From Aeromicrobium sp. A1-2 (GTDB taxonomy: Bacteria > Actinomycetota > Actinomycetes > Propionibacteriales > Nocardioidaceae), in NCBI RefSeq assembly GCF_003443875.1, contig NZ_CP027482.1, forward strand, positions 496,001 through 560,000: DNA of 64,000 bases, read 5' to 3'. A program made the translations under genes and the position numbers. Shown piece by piece: positions 49,199 through 55,267 of this stretch. Every line of letters begins with the position of its first letter. Position 1 is the first letter of the stretch. The notes beneath the pieces are model-generated. The model was not told the DNA's origin. It saw nothing but the letters and a program-made list of their open reading frames with translations, and ran no database searches.

Positions 49199-50086
49199 TC
49201 AGGCCGCCCGGAGCAGATCGCACCCGCAGCTGTGATGGAAGGCCAACGGCCGGGTCGTGCGCTCGTCGTGCCGGGGCCCGACCACCAGGCACCGGCCGAT
49301 CGTCCGGGCCGGGCCACCGTCGACCTGGGCGAGCACCTCGGCGGCGAGCTCGACCCCGGCCGCGTGGCTGGTCAGCGCGCTCAGGCCGGGAGGAGTCATG
49401 ATCGCGGTGTGACGGCCGAGCTGGTGCAGGAGGGCCGGCCAGGCGCGGTCCCAGTCGGTGCGGTGGCGGTCGTGGCACGACACGCACGGCGTGCGCCCCG
49501 GGCGTACGAGCGGGCCGATCCGCACCCGGTCCTCGTCGATCACGACGGGCAGGTGTGCGAGTCCGAGGTGGGCCGGCGACTCGAAAACCGCTCGGGCAGG
49601 CTCGCCGCAGGACACGATCACCAGGAGATCTGGATCGGGCGAGTCGTGCCGGGTGACGCCGGACGCGGCCAGGATCGACCGGGTGACCTCGATCAGTGCG
49701 CGGCTGCCCGGGTCGCCGTGGAACGCCAGGCCGAACCCGGGCCGCCGGACGAGTCGGTCCGGATCGCCGCCGACCATGTCGAGGTGGCGCGCCTCGGCAT
49801 CGAGCCCGCGCCGTTGCGGCCCGCTCCACCGGGTCGCGTCGAGAACCACCCCGATCGAGCGGAGCTCGGTCACCACCTCGACGACCGGGGCGGTGAGCTC
49901 GGGGATCGCGGTCCGCGCGATGGCGCTCAACCTGTCGACGTCCCGTGCGCCGTCGATCAGGTGCAGCAGCTGCACGAGGCCCGGCCGGTCAGCGAAGACG
50001 ATGCCGGGGGAGGTGCCCACCTGCAGATGTGTCGCGTCGCGCCGAAGCAGCGGTGCACCCGGTCGGAGCACGGGGCGAAAGGTCAT
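49199..50086 (-). CDS. TOMM leader-binding / Ocin-ThiF-like protein
   Basis: A 295-residue protein (Rv3196-like position). It has an N-terminal winged-helix-like region (about 1-85, LQVGTSPGIVFADRPGLVQLLHLIDGARDVDRL) and a Rossmann-like part. A segment RIGPLVRPGRTPCVSCHDRHRTDWDRAWPALLHQLG is characteristic of the E1/ThiF-like partner of azoline (TOMM) cyclodehydratases. Two CxxC-like pairs (CVSC, CGC) could bind zinc. No YcaO enzyme or precursor peptide is nearby, and the ATP-binding motif of true E1 enzymes is not visible. It may be a repurposed, conserved orphan. Start ATG 50086; the frame extends upstream without support. Confidence 0.65.
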   Translation of the reverse strand: MTFRPVLRPGAPLLRRDATHLQVGTSPGIVFADRPGLVQLLHLIDGARDVDRLSAIARTAIPELTAPVVEVVTELRSIGVVLDATRWSGPQRRGLDAEARHLDMVGGDPDRLVRRPGFGLAFHGDPGSRALIEVTRSILAASGVTRHDSPDPDLLVIVSCGEPARAVFESPAHLGLAHLPVVIDEDRVRIGPLVRPGRTPCVSCHDRHRTDWDRAWPALLHQLGRHTAIMTPPGLSALTSHAAGVELAAEVLAQVDGGPARTIGRCLVVGPRHDERTTRPLAFHHSCGCDLLRAA

Positions 50087-50155
50087 GTGGTCAGCGTGGC
50101 TCGGGGGTGGCCAATCGGCGAACCGGCTGTCCACAGCCGGCCGGGACAAAGACCT

Positions 50156-50186
50156 GCGGAGGACCCGACGGTGTCGGATCCTCCGC
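50156..50186. terminator. Hairpin terminator downstream of the zinc-ribbon gene
   Basis: GCGGAGGACCCGAC and GTCGGATCCTCCGC form a 14-bp stem with one G-T wobble and a three-base loop. Confidence 0.65.
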
Positions 50187-50226
50187 AAAACTTGGGGAAG
50201 TGCGAGGCTCGCGCCCCGCGGGTGGT

Positions 50227-50385
50227 TCAGGCCTTGCCGAGGATCCGGTTCAGCTTCGTGCCACAGACCGGGCAGATGCCCTTGGCCATACGAGTGCCCT
50301 TGTCACTGACGTGGACCTCGCCGGACGTCTCGCGCTTTTCCTTGCACTTGACGCAGTAGAACTCGCCACTCCATGTTTCCGACAT
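50227..50385 (-). CDS. DUF5679 zinc-ribbon protein
   Basis: A 52-residue protein reading MSETWSGEFYCVKCKEKRET and ending with ICPVCGTKLNRILGKA: two CxxC pairs 26 residues apart form a zinc ribbon. AAGGAGG precedes the ATG by a good distance. The family is small, conserved and of unknown role; Rv3196A occupies the same place. Confidence 0.8.
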   Translation of the reverse strand: MSETWSGEFYCVKCKEKRETSGEVHVSDKGTRMAKGICPVCGTKLNRILGKA

Positions 50386-50774
50386 TGCGGCCTCCTTGTG
50401 ATGTGGTGCTAATCACGTTCAGCGTACGCGTGACACGGCGATTTCACGCTCAAGCCAGCACAAAGCCTCCCGGCGAGTCGCCGCGGCGGATCGCGGCTCC
50501 GGCTGCCTCCTGTGACGTGTCCTGGGCGGGTCGAGCGCGGCACAGGTTAGGGGTCGGAGGGACCTCGGTGCAACCGGTTTGGCGAAGTGTTGTCCACGCC
50601 TGTGGATAAGGCTGGGGACATCTTGTGGGGAACGCCGAGGCAGGATGTGGACGGCCTGTGGACGTGGCGGTGGACAACTAGTGCAGCGGGCCGCGAGCCG
50701 ACTCCGAATCGGCGTCTGACCAGCCGCGACACGAGCGACGGGTTGTGGACAACGAAATGGTCGGACCCACCAGA
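50386..50774. other. Intergenic region with clustered DnaA-box-like 9-mers
   Basis: This 389-base gap shows no convincing gene on either strand. Its right part holds TTGTCCACG (50590-50598), TGTGGATAA (50601-50609), TGTGGACGG (50646-50654), TGTGGACGT (50657-50665), GGTGGACAA (50669-50677) and TGTGGACAA (50744-50752). Two match TTATCCACA or TTGTCCACA exactly in reverse; the others differ by one or two bases. dnaA and dnaN are not here, so it is not an evident oriC. DnaA titration or DnaA-controlled transcription is possible. Confidence 0.6.
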
Positions 50775-50786
50775 TATGTTTCTCAG
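50775..50786 (+). promoter_or_regulatory. Leaderless -10 element before the 14-codon ORF
   Basis: TATGTT (50775-50780), six bases, then ATG 50787. It places the transcription start on the leader ORF, not on the metallopeptidase GTG. Confidence 0.55.
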
Positions 50787-50831
50787 ATGAGCACGCGCCT
50801 GCACATCGCAGCCCCGAAGGCAAATGCGTGA
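50787..50831 (+). CDS. 14-codon leaderless leader ORF (MSTRLHIAAPKANA)
   Basis: ATG at 50787 follows a leaderless-type -10 by exactly six bases. The TGA at 50829-50831 overlaps the GTG of the metallopeptidase (GTGA), so ribosomes that start on this ORF can reinitiate on the enzyme gene. The peptide has no known motif. It may only serve coupling, or may sense translation. Confidence 0.45.
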   Translation: MSTRLHIAAPKANA

Positions 50832-51319
50832 GCGCGGTCGAGATCAGGCGCAGTGCCCGCCGAAAGCGCACGGTCCGCGCCTACCGCGAGGGCGACAAGA
50901 CAATCGTCCTGATGCCGGCCGACCTGTCCAAGGCCGAGGAGGATCGGCACGTCCGGAGCCTCGTCGGACGGCTGGACCGCCGTGAGCAGCGGGTGCGCCC
51001 CAGCGACGCAGAGCTTCTCGACCGAGCCGCCGAGCTGTCCCGTGTCTGGTTGGAGGGCCGTGCCGTGCCCCTCTCGGTGCGGTGGGTCTCCAACCAGAAC
51101 ACTCGATGGGGGTCGTGCAGCAGTGGCGATCGCAGCATTCGTTTGTCCGACCGGCTCAAGGGCATGCCCGAGTGGGTCGTCGACTACGTCCTGCTGCACG
51201 AGCTGGCGCACCTGATCGAGCCCAACCACAGCAAGCGCTTCTGGAAGCTGGTCGAGGCCTATCCGCACACCGCGAAGGCTAAGGGCTTTCTCGAAGGCGT
51301 GTCCTGGCAGCAGCGATGA
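50828..51319 (+). CDS. YgjP/SprT-like zinc metallopeptidase (DUF45, M48-type)
   Basis: A 163-residue protein with zinc motif HELAH near 124-128 (VLLHELAHLIEPNHSKRFWKLV), the third ligand downstream as in YgjP-like metallopeptidases, and the upstream NTRWGSCSSGDRSIRLS signature of the family. GTG start coupled to the leader ORF. Its last 41 bases overlap the 3' end of the NUDIX gene on the opposite strand. Substrate unknown. Confidence 0.82.
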   Translation: MSAVEIRRSARRKRTVRAYREGDKTIVLMPADLSKAEEDRHVRSLVGRLDRREQRVRPSDAELLDRAAELSRVWLEGRAVPLSVRWVSNQNTRWGSCSSGDRSIRLSDRLKGMPEWVVDYVLLHELAHLIEPNHSKRFWKLVEAYPHTAKAKGFLEGVSWQQR

Positions 51320-51833
51320 GTGCCCGCACAGAGTGATCCGTGCCCTCCGGCAGCTCGTCGACGCCGAACCAGGCCAGGTCGTCGGACTCGTCGCTGATGA
51401 CGTGCTGGGCGTCCGGCGGAGCGACCGCGACGAACTGCACGTCGAGGTGGTGCGACGGGCGGACCGGCCCGCACGAGGGCACCTCGTGCCGGGACAGCAG
51501 GACCGGCACGGGGTCGATCACCAGATCCGAGATGCCCCCCTCTTCCCGTGCCTCGCGCAGAGCCGCACCGGCGAGCGTCGCGTCGTCGGGCTCGCAGTGA
51601 CCGCCGGTCTGCAGCCAGCGTTTGATGATGCGGTGCAGCGTGAGCAGAACCTGCTCGTGATCGGCCGAGAAGATGATCGCGCTGGCAGTCAGATGATCGG
51701 GATGGCACTCCCGGCTCATGGCGCCGGGATGCGCGTCCGTGTGCTCGAGGTAGAGCCGTCGCAGACCCGCCTGCTCGTCGTCCGGCGGCGCCCACCGGTC
51801 CAGCACGCCGCGTGCGTCGTCAAGCAGCCTCAC
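51279..51833 (-). CDS. NUDIX hydrolase
   Basis: A 184-residue pyrophosphohydrolase with a near-canonical Nudix box GGHCEPDDATLAGAALREAREEGGI. The fold extends through HHLDVQFVAVAPP. Start GTG 51833 overlaps the stop of the DUF2342 gene (GTGA), so the longer frame to 52064 is rejected. Substrate unknown. Confidence 0.82.
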   Translation of the reverse strand: MRLLDDARGVLDRWAPPDDEQAGLRRLYLEHTDAHPGAMSRECHPDHLTASAIIFSADHEQVLLTLHRIIKRWLQTGGHCEPDDATLAGAALREAREEGGISDLVIDPVPVLLSRHEVPSCGPVRPSHHLDVQFVAVAPPDAQHVISDESDDLAWFGVDELPEGTDHSVRALIAAARTRLRESP

Positions 51834-53149
51834 TCGTCGGGCTGGTCCGTCCCGGCGTTGCCGGACGGTCGGTCGTCCCGCTCGGCATCGCTGTCGAGCA
51901 GGTCGCCGAGCGCCGTGTCGAAGTCGTCGTCGCTCTGGGTGCGGCTCTCGCCCTGCGCAAAGCCGAGTGGATCCTCCAGGTCGGCGATCGACGGCATCAG
52001 GTCGGGGTGGCTCCACACCGCGTCGCGGGCCTCGGTGCCCTGCCGGTCGCGCATCGCGGCCCACAGGGTCGTTGCTTCACGCAGCTTGCGCGGGCGGAGC
52101 TCCAGCCCGACGAGCGATGCGAAGGTCTGCTCGGCGGGCCCGCCAGCGGCTCGGCGCCGGCGCATGGCCTCGGCCAGCGGGGCGGCCGCGGGCATGCGGT
52201 CCTTGGTGGCCTCGGAGACGATCTCGTCGACCCAGCCCTCGATGAACGCCAACAGCGTCTCGAGCCGGTCCAGCGCCTTCTGCTGCTGAGGCGTGCGTTC
52301 GGGCTCGAACAGTCCGCCGGCGAGGGCTTCTTGGATCTGCTCCGGTCGGGTCGGGTCGAGGCCCTGCAGCTGGGACTCGATCGCGGAGACGTCGATGCTG
52401 GTGCCGCGGCCGAACTCCTCGATCGCGCCGATCAACGCCGGACGCAACCATGCCGCGTGGTGGAACAGCCGGTGGTGCGCGCACTCACGCAGCACGACGT
52501 AGAGGAGTACGTCCGAGGCCGGGTGCTCGAGGCCCTCACCGAATGCCTCGACGCCGGCCGGGATGACCGCGGCGATCCGCTCGGTGCCGAGCGGGATGCC
52601 GATGTCGGTCGACGAGACGACCTCGCCAGCCAGACCACCGAGCGCCTGCCCGACCTGCTGGCCGAACATCGCACCGCCAGCCTGGTTGAGCATGCCCATC
52701 AGGGGACCGGCCATGGCCTTGGCCTCCTCGGGGAGCGCCTCGCCCATGGCCTGGACCACGTGCTGGGCGATCGGTTCGACAAGCTGCTGCCACGTGTCGG
52801 CGGTCGCCTCGATCCACTGCGCCCGACTCCAGGCGGTCGCGGTCGTGGCGCCGGCCGGGATCGCGGTGACGCCGTCGAGCCAGGTCTCGGCGAGGCGTGC
52901 GGCATCGTCGACGGCACCCTGCTGAGCGGCATTGGGGGACGGGTCCGGGCCCGCGGCCGCGAGGGTGTGGCGGGCGACGTCCTTGGCGAGGTCGAAGTTG
53001 ACGCTGCCTTCGTGCGGCGCGAACATCTTCTGCATCTGGCCCATGATCTGACTCATGTCCATCTGACCACCCGAGAACGCCCCGAACAGTTGCTCCATGG
53101 GTGTGCCCTTGAAGGGATTCTCCGGCTCTTCGTTCTCGTTCTCGGACAT
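51830..53149 (-). CDS. DUF2342 zinc-dependent metalloprotease-like protein
   Basis: A 439-residue actinobacterial protein of the family sometimes labelled F420-biosynthesis-associated or zinc-dependent hydrolase. The segment LLYVVLRECAHHRLFHHAAWLRPALIGAIEEFGRG holds the His/Glu cluster, and an acidic EGWVDEIV follows. An acidic disordered tail and a Met/Gln-rich N-terminus flank it. ATG 53149 with TACTGT six bases upstream, so leaderless. Orthologous in position to Rv3195. Activity is not proven for the family. Confidence 0.83.
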   Translation of the reverse strand: MSENENEEPENPFKGTPMEQLFGAFSGGQMDMSQIMGQMQKMFAPHEGSVNFDLAKDVARHTLAAAGPDPSPNAAQQGAVDDAARLAETWLDGVTAIPAGATTATAWSRAQWIEATADTWQQLVEPIAQHVVQAMGEALPEEAKAMAGPLMGMLNQAGGAMFGQQVGQALGGLAGEVVSSTDIGIPLGTERIAAVIPAGVEAFGEGLEHPASDVLLYVVLRECAHHRLFHHAAWLRPALIGAIEEFGRGTSIDVSAIESQLQGLDPTRPEQIQEALAGGLFEPERTPQQQKALDRLETLLAFIEGWVDEIVSEATKDRMPAAAPLAEAMRRRRAAGGPAEQTFASLVGLELRPRKLREATTLWAAMRDRQGTEARDAVWSHPDLMPSIADLEDPLGFAQGESRTQSDDDFDTALGDLLDSDAERDDRPSGNAGTDQPDE

Positions 53150-53161
53150 GAGTCCACAGTA
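53150..53161 (-). promoter_or_regulatory. Leaderless -10 element of the DUF2342 gene
   Basis: TACTGT (minus strand, 53161-53156), six bases, then ATG 53149. Confidence 0.6.
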
Positions 53162-53216
53162 CCGAGTGAGTCCCTCGAACCCACGCTCCTGCTGTTCGCC
53201 CTACGATGAATCAACC

Positions 53217-53657
53217 ATGAGTGCCGTACGCCTGCTGGGCATCCGAGACGCCCCCCTGAGCCTCGACGAGGTGTATGCCGCCGTGACCGATCCCTCGGCG
53301 GGAGGCATTTGTGTCTTCGTCGGCACGGTGCGCGATCACGACGAGGGACTCGGTGTCACCGAGCTGGGCTACTCATCGCATCCCACCGCGCTCGACCGGC
53401 TGCGTGACGTGGCTGAGCGCATCGCCTCGGAGTGCGATGTCGTCGCCCTGGCCGGCGTGCACCGCGTCGGTGATCTGGCCGTCGGCGACCTCGCAGTGGT
53501 CGTGGCAGCGTCTGCCGCGCACCGGGCCCAGGCCTTCGAAGCATGCCGTCGCCTGATCGACGAGCTCAAGACCGACGTCCCGGTCTGGAAGCACCAGACC
53601 TACAGCTCGGGCGACGCTGCATGGGTGGACCCCCAACGGGTTGCCGGCACTGACTAG
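53217..53657 (+). CDS. moaE: Molybdopterin synthase catalytic subunit MoaE
   Basis: A 146-residue enzyme that inserts sulfur from MoaD thiocarboxylate into precursor Z. The family pattern GGICVFVGTVRDHDEG, ELGYSSHPTALDRL, HRVGDLAVGD and the catalytic Lys in VWKHQTYSSG are all present. ATG 53217 with TACGAT nine bases upstream. No moaD is adjacent; MoeZ in this window would charge the carrier protein. Confidence 0.9.
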   Translation: MSAVRLLGIRDAPLSLDEVYAAVTDPSAGGICVFVGTVRDHDEGLGVTELGYSSHPTALDRLRDVAERIASECDVVALAGVHRVGDLAVGDLAVVVAASAAHRAQAFEACRRLIDELKTDVPVWKHQTYSSGDAAWVDPQRVAGTD

Positions 53658-53666
53658 GCTCACTGT
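53655..53666 (+). promoter_or_regulatory. Leaderless -10 element of the PDZ-Lon gene
   Basis: TAGGCT (53655-53660, overlapping the moaE stop), six bases, then GTG 53667. Confidence 0.6.
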
Positions 53667-54737
53667 GTGTCCGACCCGTCGAAGCTGAGCACTCGCTACA
53701 CGACCATGGTCGTGGCGACGGTCTCGCTGATTGTGCTGAGCACCCTGGCATTCATCGTGCCCGTGCCGTACGTGACGCTGAAGCCGGGCCCCGCCTTCGA
53801 CACGCTCGGCGACTTCGACGGCAAGCCGACGTTCACGTTCGGCAAGGACGTCACGACGTACCCGACGACAGGTTCGCTGGACTTCACGACCGTCTCGGTC
53901 ACCCGGCCCGGCGGCAACCTCTCGCTGGCCGAGGCGATCACGGCGTACCTCGATCGGGACAACGCGGTCGTCCCGAAGTCACTGATCTACCCCGACAACC
54001 AGTCCAACAAGCAGTCGACCGCCGAATCGGCGGCCGAGCTGAGCAGCTCCAAGGACTCCTCCCGGGTCGCGGCGCTGCGTGAGGCCGGCTACACCGTGAC
54101 GAGCCAGGTGGCGGTGACCAGCCTGGTCAAGGGCGGCGCCTCCGAGAAGGTGCTGAAGGTCGGCGACATCGTGACCAAGGTCGACGGCACCGAGGTCAGC
54201 AATCCGGACCAGACGGTCAAGGCCGTGGGCGTCCACGAGCCCGGCGACACCATCGACATGACCGTCGAGCGCAAGGGCGTGACGACAGAAGTGTCGATCG
54301 TGAGCCTGCCGGACGCCGATGACGCGACGATCCCGCGCATCGGCATCACGTTGGGCGAGAAGTACCGCTACCCGATCTCGATCACCAACAACGTCGGCAG
54401 CCAGATCGGCGGGCCCAGCGCCGGCGCGATGTTCGCCCTCGCGATCTACGACAACCTGACCCCCCGCTCCTTGACCGGCGGCAAGCGGATCGCCGGCACG
54501 GGGGAGATGCTCCCCGACGGTACGGTCGGACCGATCGGCGGCGTACGACAGAAGATGGCCGGCGCTTCGGCCGCCGGAGCCACGATCTTCCTGGTCCCGG
54601 CCGCCAACTGTGCCGAGGCCAGCGACGGTGACGACGACGGCCTCAGGCTCGTCAAGATCACCAAGCTCAAGGACGCGATCTCCTCGCTCGAGGCCCTCGC
54701 CAAGGACTCAACGGCTACGGTGCCCACATGCAGCTGA
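53667..54737 (+). CDS. Membrane-anchored PDZ / Lon-type (S16) serine protease
   Basis: A 356-residue protein with an N-terminal membrane anchor (TTMVVATVSLIVLSTLAFIVPVPY), a PDZ domain (about 130-215, VKGGASEKVLKVGDIVTKVDGTEV) and a C-terminal Lon protease domain. The Ser-Lys dyad is visible: Ser in GGPSAGAMFAL (about 251) and Lys in GVRQKMAGA (about 297). There is no ATPase domain, so it is an ATP-independent envelope protease, as Rv3194c. Its end overlaps the next gene by 10 bases. Confidence 0.9.
   Translation: MSDPSKLSTRYTTMVVATVSLIVLSTLAFIVPVPYVTLKPGPAFDTLGDFDGKPTFTFGKDVTTYPTTGSLDFTTVSVTRPGGNLSLAEAITAYLDRDNAVVPKSLIYPDNQSNKQSTAESAAELSSSKDSSRVAALREAGYTVTSQVAVTSLVKGGASEKVLKVGDIVTKVDGTEVSNPDQTVKAVGVHEPGDTIDMTVERKGVTTEVSIVSLPDADDATIPRIGITLGEKYRYPISITNNVGSQIGGPSAGAMFALAIYDNLTPRSLTGGKRIAGTGEMLPDGTVGPIGGVRQKMAGASAAGATIFLVPAANCAEASDGDDDGLRLVKITKLKDAISSLEALAKDSTATVPTCS
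54716..54727 (+). promoter_or_regulatory. Leaderless -10 element of the PPA1309-family gene
   Basis: TACGGT (54716-54721), six bases, then ATG 54728, inside the end of the protease gene. Confidence 0.55.
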
Positions 54738-55237
54738 TGCCCGACTCGCCCCTGCGCCGGGTCGCCCTCGAGGTCGAGGCCCACGTCGCCACCGAGGGCT
54801 GGGACCAGGCACCTCGCCTGTTCGCGCTCGTGCCGACCGCTGATCTGGTCGCCCGCGAGCCGGGCCTCGCCGACCAACTCTCCGCCGACCCGGACAGCAT
54901 CACGCCGATCGAGCAGGAGCTGTCGGGAGACCGCGAGCTCGAGGATCTGCTCACCGAGATCGTGTGGCCTGACGCCGTTGCCGGTTGCGCCGCTGTTGTC
55001 GAGCGCATCATGCTGCCCCCCGAGGCCGAGGCTTCGCTGCCGGACGACCCCGACGAGCTGCTCGCCGCCGTGGCGGCACATCCGGACCGTCGCGAGGTCA
55101 GGCTTGTCGCCGCCATCACGCGTGACGGCCGCACCCACAGCACCGTACGCGCCAGAGAACCCATCGATGCTGAGCTGCTCGAAGGTCCCGATCTCGTCCC
55201 CGGACTGATCGAGCACCTTCTTCGCACTCTGGCATAG
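54728..55237 (+). CDS. PPA1309-family protein
   Basis: A 169-residue protein typical of this actinobacterial family (LRRVALEVEAHVATEGWDQAPRLFALVPTADLV ... EIVWPDAVAGCAAVVERIMLPP). Mostly helical, acidic, no signal or known catalytic residues. It sits between the PDZ-Lon protease and UPF0182, a position common in Propionibacteriales and relatives. Function unknown. Confidence 0.85.
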   Translation: MQLMPDSPLRRVALEVEAHVATEGWDQAPRLFALVPTADLVAREPGLADQLSADPDSITPIEQELSGDRELEDLLTEIVWPDAVAGCAAVVERIMLPPEAEASLPDDPDELLAAVAAHPDRREVRLVAAITRDGRTHSTVRAREPIDAELLEGPDLVPGLIEHLLRTLA

Positions 55238-55267
55238 AGTCATGTCACCCCGTTATCCAGGAGCCAC

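Noticed and set aside
50386-50786. Chromosomal origin oriC
   Set aside because: DnaA-box-like 9-mers are present, but there is no dnaA, dnaN, gyrB or rpmH, and no AT-rich unwinding stretch.
50419-50871. 150-codon minus-strand frame in the DnaA-box region
   Set aside because: Arg/Pro/Ser-rich, no ribosome site, no family; runs through the metallopeptidase promoter.
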